NCBI RefSeq assembly: GCF_003340555.1
Contig: NZ_QPLJ01000007.1
Location: 1 to 64,000 of the forward strand
Length of the DNA stretch: 64,000 nt
Source: Jannaschia formosa
GTDB lineage: Bacteria; Pseudomonadota; Alphaproteobacteria; Rhodobacterales; Rhodobacteraceae
Reading direction: 5' to 3'
Shown: in pieces, positions 1 through 8,778 of the stretch
How positions within the stretch are numbered: the first letter of the stretch is position 1
Layout: every line of letters begins with the position of its first letter
The notes under the pieces: model-generated
Told to the model about the DNA's origin: nothing
Databases searched by the model: none
The model's input: only the letters and a program-made list of their open reading frames with translations
Translations under genes and position numbers: made by a program

Positions 1-802
1 CAATGATCACGGGGCGCATATGAAGGCCACTGATGCTGGTGTAGACGCCGCTCGTGGCTTGCGGCAGCCTATCTCGGAAGAGTTCATGATCGGTAAGCTG
101 CATGCCGTAAAAGTCGGGGAGCGCCGGCACGCTGGCGATCAGGGTGCTGTCTTCGTGCAGCAGGGCTATGGTGTCGAATTCCCGCAGTTGCAGAAGTTGG
201 AATGTCTGCTCTACGAAGCCTGGCTCGACCCCCGCTACGGCAATGCCGGCAAAGCTGCCATCTACATATTCGATCCGTCGGGCGACCGGCACGAACCAGT
301 TCCCAGTTGTCCTCGACTGGACGGGACGTCCCACGAACAGGCCTATTGTCGGGTCGTCACGAAGGATCTGAAAGTATCGCCGGTCGGCCAGCGACACGCG
401 CGGCGCGTCGGGTTGGGACGTATGGGTCGCATAGCCATCTGGTCCGACAACGTAGAGGCTGCGCACGAAATCAAGTTGCTCGCTAAGTCGGATCAGATAG
501 GAGGCGAATTCGCGGTCGCCCTCCGGTGGCCCCGTGCGTTCCAGCATGGTCACCATCGACAAGAGCGCCGCATCCGTCCCGCGCAGCGCGAGCCGCGTGT
601 GTTCTGTGAGCAGCGTTGTCAGATTGCCGGCCGTGGTGCGCGCGTCGTTCAGAGCATATCGAAAGGATTGCGCCAGAACGAGCGCAGACGCGACGACCAC
701 GAAGCACACAACGATCGCCGCTTCGAGTATCGGGCGCCGCGACGAGTTTGGCAGCCAAGCGCGCCAGCGTTGGGACGAAGGAGACGCCTCAAAATCCGTC
801 AT
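1..802 (-). CDS. Membrane sensor protein, N-terminal part (double-Cache/PDC-like sensor), truncated by window start
   Basis: Reading leftwards from an ATG at 802, the frame stays open to base 1, so about 267 residues are visible and the C-terminus is missing. A single hydrophobic helix (about residues 29-49, AIVVCFVVVASALVLAQS) is followed by an extracytoplasmic region typical of PDC/dCache sensors. The motifs LADRRYFQ and GRPVQSRTTGNWFVPVARR match the membrane-distal ligand pocket of this family. Such domains precede histidine-kinase, GGDEF/EAL or chemoreceptor outputs; which one is present here lies outside the window. The gene sits next to a TniQ protein and a tRNA, and its third-position G+C looks lower than that of genes right of 3.7 kb, which fits island DNA. 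The sensor assignment rests on motif recognition; the ligand is unknown. Confidence 0.75.
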   Translation of the reverse strand, partial: MTDFEASPSSQRWRAWLPNSSRRPILEAAIVVCFVVVASALVLAQSFRYALNDARTTAGNLTTLLTEHTRLALRGTDAALLSMVTMLERTGPPEGDREFASYLIRLSEQLDFVRSLYVVGPDGYATHTSQPDAPRVSLADRRYFQILRDDPTIGLFVGRPVQSRTTGNWFVPVARRIEYVDGSFAGIAVAGVEPGFVEQTFQLLQLREFDTIALLHEDSTLIASVPALPDFYGMQLTDHELFRDRLPQATSGVYTSISGLHMRPVII

Positions 803-1462
803 CTAATCGGTCCTCAGTCGAGGCCCGAACGAAGACGCTCTTTGCACCGCGTCGGCCGGGATAATCATCGCTGCAAGTGGATTGACTGAGAGACACCGGA
901 GACATGCCACTTAACATCAGGCCCATCTGTGCGCACTCCTGCTTGGCCACCATACGGCACAGTCGCCGGCATGAACAGGGTCTGAGAGGAAGCTCATCAC
1001 ATCCCTGCGCGCGACCGTAGAAACCATGGTGTCAGCCGAAACGGCGACCCTGTGAAGAAGAGTGTCGTCCAGCCGTGCCGGGTCCGAATGCTACGCCGCT
1101 TACCGGCATCCCAAGCATCGGGAAAATGCTGCCCGACGAACGAACGGCCGGTCTGGTGAAGCTGCGGCGCAGCATCGGGTCGGCGGAGCAATGGCGGCTC
1201 TGGGCCGTTCTCGCTCACTCCGAGCTGCTTGAGGTGCATCTGAAGGCTCACGGGGACACGCAGCCATTGGACGGGGTCAAGCAGTGGAGGCTGGAGAGAG
1301 GACAATGCTGGCTGAACAGCAACACGATTTGGGACGGGGCCATAGCCTCGTTCCTGACCCTCTGAGAGCTTGTATGGGAGCGTGACACTCCCGATTGTGA
1401 CCCAAGGACACGTCGAGTTGGGGTGAAGCGAAAGCAAATTTGAAGCGCATGTCACGACCAAG
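803..1462. other. Poorly coding stretch between sensor and tniQ
   Basis: No recognisable gene, RNA or repeat is visible in these 660 bases, apart from the doubtful 96-codon ORF at 1075-1365 listed separately. No transposon end was identified. This stretch probably carries the divergent promoters of the sensor (minus) and tniQ (plus). Confidence 0.5.
1075..1365 (+). CDS. Hypothetical protein, doubtful
   Basis: This is a 96-codon frame from a GTG, with an in-frame ATG at 1126 as an alternative start. No Shine-Dalgarno sequence precedes either start. The frame has about 78% G/C at third positions against a lower value at second positions, the periodicity of real coding DNA in this genome, which is the only reason to keep it. 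The protein is soluble-looking and slightly basic with several Trp residues (for example EQWRLWAVLAHSELLEVHL). I recognise no family. It could be the remnant of a longer gene, since the frame is open back to about 1021. Confidence 0.28.
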   Translation: MPGPNATPLTGIPSIGKMLPDERTAGLVKLRRSIGSAEQWRLWAVLAHSELLEVHLKAHGDTQPLDGVKQWRLERGQCWLNSNTIWDGAIASFLTL

Positions 1463-3316
1463 ATGACCCACTCTTCTGACGCTCCACCGGGCTCGGCCGC
1501 CGCCATCCGCCCCGCCCCTCGGGAGACAATGCCGTCGCTACTGTCCCGGACGGCGGCCCTCCGAGGTCTGACGGTCTGGGAGATGACGGCGGAGCTGGGC
1601 ATTGGTCAGAAGGCATTTCTCGACCATGCCGAGGAAGCCGTAGCGCAAGTTCGCGACCTCATGGGGTTGGAGCATGCCCGATGGTCGGAACTTCTGTCCT
1701 GGACGCCTGTCCCGGCCGAGGGCGTGAGAATGCGTTTTCGAGGGGAGGAGGTCGTCTCCCGTTCGGTCACGAACCCGACGGTACGGGGGTGTCCCCGCTG
1801 TCTCTCCGAGGACATGGAGCAGGCCATCAGCCACGCCGCTGATGCCATGGCGATGCGCGGCGATTGGCAGTTGCGGGACGTTCATCTCTGCGTCCGCCAT
1901 GGCCAACCGCTCGTCGCGCTCTGGACCCGGAGTAGGAGGTCGGAGCGGTTCGACTACGCGGCCCGGCTCGGCGAGACCGTGGCGGACCTGCGCGCGGGCC
2001 GCCTGGACTTTCCCCTGGAGCAGGTGACCGAGTACGACACCTGGCTTGATGAACGCTTGGGGGCGGGCCGGGACGAGAGCTGGCTCGGGTCCTTGCCGAT
2101 CGACGTCGCGGCAAAAGCCTGCCAGCGGCTGGGAGAGGCGCTTGCCACCTGGGGCGTGGCAGGCTCCGACAGTCAGGCGACACCCCCGCGCGCCCTGGGC
2201 TACTCGGTTCTGAGGAGAGGCCCATCCGACTTCCAGGATGCCCTGCACGACCTCGCATCCGCCGCCTCCGGGCCCCACGACGCATGGCGCAAGGCATTCG
2301 GAGGCCTCTACGACTGGCTGGCCTACGGCGGACAGGACGACCCGCGGTGTGACGTGCTGCGCGACCTGATGCGCGAGGTCATCCTCGACGCGTGGCCCGT
2401 GGCGGAGGGCGAGACGATCCTCGGAGTAGCCACGCCTCGCCGGCGGCTACACTCGGTTGCGAGTGCTGCGAAGGCAGGTGGGGTCTCAGAGGCTGTGATG
2501 CGGGCGTTGCTCGTGCGTCATGGGCTTGCCGAAGCGGACGATCCACGCCCGGACGCGAGGCTGACCGTGGATGCCGACAAGGCGATCCCGATCGTCGCGC
2601 AGGCATCCCGCATGATCGGGGAGCGGCAACTGCGAGTGCGGATGGGTGTCCCGTCGAAGGAGCGCTTCGAGAGCCTCGTCCGCGCCGGGCTGCTCGCCCC
2701 CGTGTTGCCGCTAGAGGTCTCGAAGCACTGCTGGGATCCGCAAGGCGCGGACCGGATGATGGACGCGCTTCTCCGTGATGGTCGGGAGGTCGACGGGTCC
2801 GACTCCGGGTGGATCCATCCGAACGCGGCCGCCAAACGCCTGCGCGTGGGCATCGAGGTCGTGATCCGTGCCATGACGGCCGGTACGCTTCGTGTCGGCG
2901 TCCTCCGGGGAGAGCGCGCCTACTCGGCCCTGCGGGTGAGAGAGGTCGAGCTCGATATCCTGCGCCCGGCGGCGCCGGATGGCCCGACGGTCTCCGAGTA
3001 TGCAGCGACCGTCGGTCTGCGCCGCGAGGGCGGCCTCAACGCGCTGATCGCGGATGGGCATGTCTCGGCGACCATGATCTTCAACCCGCGCACCCGGCGA
3101 GAGGGACGGTACATGACCCAGGCCGACATCGCCGCGTTCCGGGCTCGGTTCACGACCGTCACGATCCTGTCGCGGGACCATGACCTTCCGGCGCAGCAGG
3201 TCTCGCGCCGCCTCCGGGCGAAGGGCGTGCAGCGCTTCCAGCCAGGCTCAGGTTCGACGGCGGAGACCTACGGTCCGGTCTACCTCGTTGCTGAGACCGA
3301 AGCGGTGTTCGCGTAG
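1463..3316 (+). CDS. tniQ: TniQ family protein (Tn7/Tn5053-type transposition target-site factor)
   Basis: The protein has 617 residues. Its N-terminal third has the TniQ pattern: a PSLLSRTAALRGL opening followed by a zinc-finger-like CPRC (about residue 112) and later CVRHG (about residue 143). The C-terminal two thirds are helical with repeated winged-helix-like segments. TniQ/TnsD proteins bind target or transposon DNA and recruit the TniA/TniB (TnsC) machinery. No transposase or AAA partner is visible here, so either the rest of the element is left of the window or this is an orphan copy. The start ATG at 1463 lacks a strong Shine-Dalgarno sequence. The gene lies 287 bp from the 3' end of tRNA-Arg(CCT), a common island insertion point. 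Family membership is fairly sure; a role in transposition is inferred. Confidence 0.82.
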   Translation: MTHSSDAPPGSAAAIRPAPRETMPSLLSRTAALRGLTVWEMTAELGIGQKAFLDHAEEAVAQVRDLMGLEHARWSELLSWTPVPAEGVRMRFRGEEVVSRSVTNPTVRGCPRCLSEDMEQAISHAADAMAMRGDWQLRDVHLCVRHGQPLVALWTRSRRSERFDYAARLGETVADLRAGRLDFPLEQVTEYDTWLDERLGAGRDESWLGSLPIDVAAKACQRLGEALATWGVAGSDSQATPPRALGYSVLRRGPSDFQDALHDLASAASGPHDAWRKAFGGLYDWLAYGGQDDPRCDVLRDLMREVILDAWPVAEGETILGVATPRRRLHSVASAAKAGGVSEAVMRALLVRHGLAEADDPRPDARLTVDADKAIPIVAQASRMIGERQLRVRMGVPSKERFESLVRAGLLAPVLPLEVSKHCWDPQGADRMMDALLRDGREVDGSDSGWIHPNAAAKRLRVGIEVVIRAMTAGTLRVGVLRGERAYSALRVREVELDILRPAAPDGPTVSEYAATVGLRREGGLNALIADGHVSATMIFNPRTRREGRYMTQADIAAFRARFTTVTILSRDHDLPAQQVSRRLRAKGVQRFQPGSGSTAETYGPVYLVAETEAVFA

Positions 3317-3534
3317 GCGCTCCGTCCTGCGCTGTCACGGTGGAGAGCCCAGGATGAAGGATCGTATCGCCTCTCGGCCCCACGACCGCTGCCACGGGTA
3401 GCCGACACGGGTGCAGGTGATCTTGATGTCCGCTTCGTGCTGCACGCCTGATATGCCAGAACTTCGCCACAACGCATTGTGAAGAAACAGAGATTCTACC
3501 TTCGCACCTCGGCTTGAGCTCGCCGCCGCACATT

Positions 3535-3566
3535 CTTGCGCAGACTTATGGTGCGTTTTGCGCAAG
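3535..3566. repeat. Inverted repeat CTTGCGCA / TGCGCAAG downstream of tRNA-Arg
   Basis: Eight-base arms at 3535-3542 and 3559-3566 are separated by 16 bases. The element lies just past the 3' end of the tRNA gene, so it could be the tRNA terminator, although no T-tract follows. It could also be part of a recombinase site at the island boundary. The function is undecided. Confidence 0.4.
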
Positions 3567-3603
3567 CTTCCCGTGAGTCTGGCAGCAGCACTAGAGCGCC
3601 GAC

Positions 3604-3680
3604 TGGTGATCCCGGCAGGACTCGAACCTGCAACCTATCCCTTAGGAGGGGATTGCTCTATCCAGTTGAGCCACGGGACC
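3604..3680 (-). tRNA. tRNA-Arg (anticodon CCT)
   Basis: Read on the minus strand from 3680, the sequence folds as a cloverleaf. The acceptor GGTCCCG pairs with CGGGATC with one G-U pair. The anticodon arm ATCCC/GGGAT encloses the loop CTCCTAA, giving anticodon CCT (codon AGG). The T arm contains GGTTCGAGTCC. A 3' CCA is encoded at 3604-3606. The 3' end points to lower coordinates, towards tniQ, the orientation expected when an element has integrated into the tRNA 3' end. Confidence 0.95.
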
Positions 3681-3728
3681 CCGTCGCCTGACTAATCTGC
3701 GCGGCGGGTCCTGTCCACCGCGCGTGGA

Positions 3729-5543
3729 TCAGAACAGCAGCACGTCGTCGATCTCCAGCCGCCCGCCGCCGTCGATGGTGGCGATTAGGACGGGCTCGCC
3801 GGGGCCGCGCCGCCCGTCCTCGTCGATCCTGAGTTCGCCGGTCCGCGCGTCGTAGTCGGCGAGGCCGAAGCGGATGGCCGCGCGGAACTGCGTCTCCGTC
3901 ACCTCGCGGACGTCGATGGAGCCGTCGCCCAGCCCGAAGAAGCGGTCGTCGAGCGCCAGCCGGTCCCCCGCCTCGAAATCGAGGATGGTCGCGCCGCCCG
4001 GCGCATCGCTGACCTGGAAGGCGAAGAAGTCCCGGCCCGCCCCGCCGGTCAGCAGGTCGCCGCCGCCGCCGCCGGCCAGGATGTTGCGGCCCGCATTGCC
4101 CGTGATCTCCTGCGCGAGGCCGTTGCCGATCACCTGGTGGTTGCCGGTCCCCTCCAGCACCACCGCCTCGATCTCGGCGCCGCGCAGGGTGACGTCCGCG
4201 GTGGCGCGGATCGTGTCGCTGCCGCCGCCGGCGGCCTCGATCACGCGGTCGCCGCGATCGGCCCAGAGGAAGGTGTCATCGCCGGCACCCCCCTCCATCC
4301 GGTCGTTGCCGGTGCCGCCGTCGAGCGTGTCGTCGCCGCCGAGACCCCGGAGCGTGTCGTTGCCGCCGAGCCCCTCGATCAGGTCGGGGCCGGGGGTGCC
4401 GACCAGCTCGTCGTCGCCCTCCGTCGGACCGGTCGGAGTGGTCGAGAAGCGCTGGATTTCGGCGCGGGCCTGGGTCGCGCTGCCCGGGGGTGTGAAGCTT
4501 TCGGTCCAGGAGACGAGCACGTCGCCATTGTCCAGCACCGAGAGGCTGACTGCGTCCTGGCCGCGTTCCGCCTCGGAATTGGCACGGAACTCGGGGCCCT
4601 CCGGCCGTCCGTCGGCGCCGAGCAGGCGGCCGTAGATCTCGCCCCCTTCCCCGTCGCGGTCGCCGCGGTCGATCCAGGCCACGACCGAGCGGCCGTCCGG
4701 CAGGACCCCTGCGACGGGCCGCACCTGCGGCCCCGGGAGGTACTCGTTGATCAGGTAGGGCGCCCCGTCGAGGGTGCCGTCCTCCAGGACGCGCTGGCCG
4801 AAGACGTCGAAGCTGGAGCCTCCGAAGGCGCTGCCGTCGTAGACGACGGTCAGTCCGTCCCCAGGCTGGTCGAGGACGGCCGAGCTGCCGCTCGCGGTGG
4901 GCAGGCGGATCGGATCGCCGGTCCGCGCCCCGCTCGCGCTCAGTTCCTGCAGGATGAGTCCGGACGGGCCGGCATAGCTCAGCCATGCGCCGCCGCCTTC
5001 CACCTCGGCGAGGCGGATCTCCCGCGCGGTCTGATATTCCACGCTCGGCCCGACCGGTCGCGCCGCGCCGTCGAAGGCCCGGGTGTGGAGGATGCCGTCG
5101 ATCCCGGCCGCGACGACGAAGCCGGATGCGGTCTGGGCAACGGCGGGCCGGCTCTCGGCCGGGTCGAGGGGGTTGGACGGCGCGACATCGTCGAAGACCC
5201 GGATCGGCCCGCCCAGCCGGGTGCCGTCCGCATCGAAGCGGTAGGCCTGAACGGTCGTCGGGTAGGGCTGGGTCAGCACCGCCTCTTCGGTCAGGAGCAC
5301 GAACCCCCCGTCGGGGAGGCCGGCCATCCGGATCACGCTGAACTGCACGTTCGGGGCGCGCAGCTCGGCCGCCGCCGTCTCGGCGGCGCCGTCGTCGTAG
5401 ACGGCGATATCGATGCCCCCGACCACGATGCTGGCGGCGGCGAAGCCGCCCCCCGCCAGACCCGCCGTCGGCGCGCGGGAAGAGAACGTGTCGCCGGGGA
5501 CCGGTCCGAAGACCTCTCCGACCGGGGTGAAATCGTCAGCCAT
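3729..5543 (-). CDS. Secreted RTX-type calcium-binding repeat protein
   Basis: The product has about 604 residues starting at ATG 5543, chosen over an upstream GTG at 5570 because GCGGGAGC sits 8 bases before it. The first 370 residues are beta-rich repeats with elements such as DVFGQRVLEDG and GGFVLLTEEA, resembling bladed WD/FG-GAP-like exported proteins. From about residue 375 there are glycine/aspartate nonapeptide repeats (GGNDTLRGLGGDD, GGAGDDTF, GGAGRDFF) that bind calcium in RTX proteins. The C-terminus ends in hydrophobic LEIDDVLLF, typical of an uncleaved type I secretion signal. No Sec signal is present. No type I secretion ABC or HlyD gene is adjacent, so it must use a secretion system encoded elsewhere. 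No catalytic domain was recognised; adhesin or surface protein roles are possible. Confidence 0.85.
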   Translation of the reverse strand: MADDFTPVGEVFGPVPGDTFSSRAPTAGLAGGGFAAASIVVGGIDIAVYDDGAAETAAAELRAPNVQFSVIRMAGLPDGGFVLLTEEAVLTQPYPTTVQAYRFDADGTRLGGPIRVFDDVAPSNPLDPAESRPAVAQTASGFVVAAGIDGILHTRAFDGAARPVGPSVEYQTAREIRLAEVEGGGAWLSYAGPSGLILQELSASGARTGDPIRLPTASGSSAVLDQPGDGLTVVYDGSAFGGSSFDVFGQRVLEDGTLDGAPYLINEYLPGPQVRPVAGVLPDGRSVVAWIDRGDRDGEGGEIYGRLLGADGRPEGPEFRANSEAERGQDAVSLSVLDNGDVLVSWTESFTPPGSATQARAEIQRFSTTPTGPTEGDDELVGTPGPDLIEGLGGNDTLRGLGGDDTLDGGTGNDRMEGGAGDDTFLWADRGDRVIEAAGGGSDTIRATADVTLRGAEIEAVVLEGTGNHQVIGNGLAQEITGNAGRNILAGGGGGDLLTGGAGRDFFAFQVSDAPGGATILDFEAGDRLALDDRFFGLGDGSIDVREVTETQFRAAIRFGLADYDARTGELRIDEDGRRGPGEPVLIATIDGGGRLEIDDVLLF

Positions 5544-5577
5544 GCCAAATGCTCCCGCAGCAAAATCCACGGGATGC

Positions 5578-5607
5578 AGTTGATCCGCATGGCTTCCCCT
5601 GCGTCAA
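5578..5607 (-). promoter_or_regulatory. Possible sigma-70-type promoter of the RTX gene
   Basis: On the minus strand TTGACG (5602-5607) is followed after 18 bases by TCAACT (5578-5583). Transcription would begin near 5571, about 28 bases before the ATG. The -35 box is good and the -10 weak, as is common in alphaproteobacteria. Confidence 0.3.
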
Positions 5608-5718
5608 CCTTTTCTCGGCTCCGGTCGGCGCCGACCCTCGTCCCGCGCGCGAGTGCATTGTGCCGGCGGGCCCGACTGCGTTATCACGAGCCACCCTGCA
5701 CCCCCGGAGGCCGCCTGC

Positions 5719-6753
5719 GTGACGCGACGCAACCAGCACCTGACCCTGCGCGACGTCTCGGAGGCGTCCGGGGTCAGCGAGATGACCGTGAGCCGGGTGT
5801 TGCGCAATCGCGGCGACGTCGCTGCCAAGACCCGCGAGAAGGTGCTCGAGGCGGCGCGGATGCTGGGCTACGTCCCCAACAAGATCGCGGGCGCCCTGGC
5901 CTCCAACAGGGTGAACCTGGTGGCCGTGGTGGTGCCGTCGCTGTCGAACCTCGTCTTCCCCGAGATGCTGGCCGGCGTGCAGGAGGTGCTGGACGGGACC
6001 GAGCTGCAACCGGTCATCGGCGCCACCAACTACGATCCCGCCAAGGAAGAGCGGACGCTGTTCGAGATGCTGTCCTGGCGGCCCTCGGGCGTGATCGTCG
6101 CGGGGCTGGAGCATAGCGACGCGAGCCGTGCCATGCTGGCCAATTGCGGCGTGCCGGTGGTCGAGGTGATGGATGTCGACGGCGACCCGGTCGACGCGGC
6201 CGTCGGCATCAGCCACTGGCGCGCGGGCTATCAGGTCGGCACCGAGATTGCGGCCCGCCGATACGAGCGGGTGGCCGTGCTCGGCACCAAGATGGACGGC
6301 GACCACCGCGCCCGCAAGCGCATCGAGGGGCTGGAGCGCGCGCTGAGCGAGGCGGGCATCGCCGTCGTCGACCAGATGGCCTATTCCGGCTGGTCCGGCT
6401 TCGCCAAGGGGCGGGAGATGACGACCGAGCTTCTGGCCCGCGCGCCGGACGTGGACTTCCTGTTCTACACCAACGACCTGACAGGGGCGGGCGGGCTTCT
6501 CTACTGTCTCGAGAAGGGGCTCGACGTCGGCGGGGCGCTGGGGCTTGCGGGGTTCAACGCCTTCTCGCTGCTCGACGGGCTGCCGCGCCGGCTGGCCACC
6601 GTCGACAGCCGCCGGCGCGAGGCGGGGCAGGTCGCCGCCCGCATCATCAGCGGCACCCATGTCTTCGAGACCGAGGACCGCCGGGTCGAGCTGGTCCCCA
6701 CCTTCCTGCCCGGCGACACGATGCGCCCGCTGCCCGGCGCCGAGACCGGGTAG
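5719..6753 (+). CDS. LacI-family transcriptional regulator
   Basis: The 344-residue protein has an N-terminal LacI helix-turn-helix (LTLRDVSEASGVSEMTVSRV, about residues 8-27) and hinge (KIAGALAS), then a type I periplasmic-binding-protein effector domain (VNLVAVVVPSLSN onward). The domain order and length are standard, and the sequence resembles the gluconate-regulator (GntR/IdnR) branch. The GTG at 5719 is taken as start because CCGGAGG ends 8 bases upstream. The frame is open further upstream, but that extension is not family-like. It is divergent from the RTX gene and 7 bases upstream of the sulfotransferase gene, so it may be co-transcribed with the glycan-modifying set. The effector is unknown; a sugar or sugar acid is likely for the family. 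Confidence 0.9.
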   Translation: MTRRNQHLTLRDVSEASGVSEMTVSRVLRNRGDVAAKTREKVLEAARMLGYVPNKIAGALASNRVNLVAVVVPSLSNLVFPEMLAGVQEVLDGTELQPVIGATNYDPAKEERTLFEMLSWRPSGVIVAGLEHSDASRAMLANCGVPVVEVMDVDGDPVDAAVGISHWRAGYQVGTEIAARRYERVAVLGTKMDGDHRARKRIEGLERALSEAGIAVVDQMAYSGWSGFAKGREMTTELLARAPDVDFLFYTNDLTGAGGLLYCLEKGLDVGGALGLAGFNAFSLLDGLPRRLATVDSRRREAGQVAARIISGTHVFETEDRRVELVPTFLPGDTMRPLPGAETG

Positions 6754-6760
6754 GGCGCCG

Positions 6761-7543
6761 ATGCCGAGGATGATCTTCACCGTCACCGCGGGCCGGACCG
6801 GGACGACCCTCCTCGCCCGCCTGCTGGACCTTTTGCCGAAGGTCCGTGCGACCCACGAGCCGGAGCCGAAGTTCGCCCCGCACATGCGCAGCGCCCTGAT
6901 CGACCGGGACGCGGCGCGGCAGTTCCTGATCCACGAGAAGCTGCCCGTCATCGAGGCCGTCGCGGAGCCGGTCTACGTCGAGACGGCGAACCTGTTCTGC
7001 AAGGGCTTCTTCGAGCCCATGGCCGAGCTGCGCCCCGGCTTCGGCGTGATCTTCCTGCGCCGCGACCCCGGCGAGATCGCCCATAGCTACCTGTCGCGGG
7101 ACACGGTTCCGGGGCGCAACCGGCTGGGCATCAAGTTCCTGCTGCAGCCCGATGATCCGGGCGTCCTGCCGATCGACGGCTGGCAGGACCTGACCGACTA
7201 CCAGCTCTGCTTCTGGTACGCGCTGGAGATCGAGCGGCGGCAGCTTCACTACCGCGCCGTCTGCGACCGGACCGGGCAGAGCTTGTTCTCGATCTCGACA
7301 GAGGAGCTTTGCGTGCCGGACCGGTTCCGCGCGCTCTGCGCCGCGTTCGGGCTGAGCGTTCCCGAGGGGGCGGCCTTCGAGGCCGCCTTCGCCGCCATCG
7401 CCGGCAAGAAGCACAACCGCAACAGGGCCTATGTCGAGCGGCCCCCCGACGCCGCCGCGCAGGAGGCGGAGGTGCGCGCCCGCATCCGCCGGGCCGCGCC
7501 GCACCTGCTTTCGGCGCTCGAGGCGGCGCCTGCGGCGGAGTGA
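6761..7543 (+). CDS. Sulfotransferase family protein
   Basis: The 260-residue protein begins with a 5'-phosphosulfate-binding loop, TAGRTGTTLLARLL (about residues 8-21). Further on it has LRRDPGEIAHSYLSRD (about residues 106-121), corresponding to the 3'-phosphate-binding R...S element. This is the layout of PAPS-dependent sulfotransferases, which move sulfate from PAPS to a hydroxyl or amine of glycans, lipids or small molecules. Starts at 6761 or 6770 are both possible. It follows the LacI gene by 7 bases and precedes GSCFA and glycosyltransferase genes, suggesting a surface-glycan acceptor. The acceptor itself cannot be read from the sequence. Confidence 0.78.
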   Translation: MPRMIFTVTAGRTGTTLLARLLDLLPKVRATHEPEPKFAPHMRSALIDRDAARQFLIHEKLPVIEAVAEPVYVETANLFCKGFFEPMAELRPGFGVIFLRRDPGEIAHSYLSRDTVPGRNRLGIKFLLQPDDPGVLPIDGWQDLTDYQLCFWYALEIERRQLHYRAVCDRTGQSLFSISTEELCVPDRFRALCAAFGLSVPEGAAFEAAFAAIAGKKHNRNRAYVERPPDAAAQEAEVRARIRRAAPHLLSALEAAPAAE

Positions 7544-7641
7544 CGAAGCGCGCCGTTCCGATTTCCCTCACAAGCGCGTAGTTCTGCCCCAATTCCCTGA
7601 GAATGCCCGGTCAAACCGGTCTTGCGCGCGGAGCGGGTCAG

Positions 7642-8778
7642 ATGACGAAACAGGCCACCATATTCGAATTCCAGCACACCAGGAAGGAGGGCGTTCTCCG
7701 CACCTGGTTCCGGGGCGAGCACACCAACTTCAACCCCGACTTCGAGAAGATGGCCGCCGCCGACGCCGCCCGCCGCTTCGTCGTCCAGGGATGGGAGCCG
7801 GCGACGCGTCCCGTTACGCCCGCCACCCGCATCACCGCCTTCGGCTCCTGCTTCGCCGACAACATCTCCAACTGGCTGGCGGCGCGGAACTACGACGTGC
7901 TGACCCGGGACGAGGGGTCCAACGCCTATGTCGTGAAATGCGGCGAGGGGATGGTGAACTCCTTCGTGATCCGGCAGCAGTTCGAATGGGCCTTCGAGGG
8001 CAGGCGCTTCGAGCAGCCGCTCTGGCACGGCTACGACGCCGAGAGCTACGGCTACGACGAGGAGATCCGCCGCCAGACCCACGACATCTTCGCGAAGACC
8101 GACCTGTTCATCCTGACCTTCGGCCTGTCGGAGGTCTGGTACGACGAGGTGACGGGCGGGGTCTTCTGGCGCTCCATCCCGCAGGAGGTCTACGACCCGT
8201 CGCGCCACAAGTTCCGCGTCTCGAGCGTCGCCGAGAACCGCGAGAACATCGAGGCGATCCACGACCTGATCCGCCGACACCGGCCCGGCGCGCAGGTGAT
8301 CTGCACCCTCTCGCCCGTGCCGCTGATCGCGACCTTCCGCCCCGTCTCCTGCATCTCGGCCAATTCGGTGTCGAAGGCGGTGCTGCGCGTGGCGCTGGAC
8401 GAGGCCATCCGGGAGCAGGGGCCGGACGGCGTGCTGCATTACTGGCCCAGCTACGAGATCGTTCAGGACGTCTTCCATTCGCCCTTCAAGCAGGACCGCC
8501 GCCACCTGCCGCGCGCGGTGCTCGACTATATCATGATGCTGTTCGAGCAGGTCTGGTGCGACCGCCAGCCCTCGGAGGAGGAGATGTTGCGCCACTGGCT
8601 GGCTGCGCTGTCGGCGGCGGGGATGGTGTCGGACCGGCTGCAGAAGGCGATCCGGGACGACGACCTGCGCGCGCTGCGCCGGGTCATCGCCAAGCGCAAG
8701 GTCGCCCGCCACCCCGAGGCGGAGGCCGCGATCCGCGCCCATCTCGCCACCCTTCAGGCGGCGATGAGGGGCGGGTGA
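7642..8778 (+). CDS. GSCFA domain protein
   Basis: The 378-residue protein contains the name-giving motif GSCFADNI (from about residue 70). Conserved blocks FGLSEVWYD and TLSPVPLIATF follow, then the active-site-like YWPSYEI and HSPF segments. GSCFA proteins have an SGNH/GDSL-hydrolase-like fold and are usually found with polysaccharide or lipopolysaccharide genes; their reaction is not established. The start at ATG 7642 is preferred to 7603 because the family begins shortly before the GSCFA motif and GGAGCGGG precedes it. Its stop overlaps the next gene's start by one base (TGATG), so the two are translationally coupled. Confidence 0.85.
   Translation: MTKQATIFEFQHTRKEGVLRTWFRGEHTNFNPDFEKMAAADAARRFVVQGWEPATRPVTPATRITAFGSCFADNISNWLAARNYDVLTRDEGSNAYVVKCGEGMVNSFVIRQQFEWAFEGRRFEQPLWHGYDAESYGYDEEIRRQTHDIFAKTDLFILTFGLSEVWYDEVTGGVFWRSIPQEVYDPSRHKFRVSSVAENRENIEAIHDLIRRHRPGAQVICTLSPVPLIATFRPVSCISANSVSKAVLRVALDEAIREQGPDGVLHYWPSYEIVQDVFHSPFKQDRRHLPRAVLDYIMMLFEQVWCDRQPSEEEMLRHWLAALSAAGMVSDRLQKAIRDDDLRALRRVIAKRKVARHPEAEAAIRAHLATLQAAMRGG

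Noticed and set aside
20-889. Long plus-strand frame opposite the sensor gene
   Set aside because: Its product is rich in Arg and Gly with no family signature, while the minus strand gives clear PDC-sensor motifs; it is a shadow frame.
4137-6116. 659-codon plus-strand frame over the RTX gene and LacI start
   Set aside because: It lies opposite repeat-rich coding sequence and runs through two real genes; its composition is typical of a GC-rich antisense frame.
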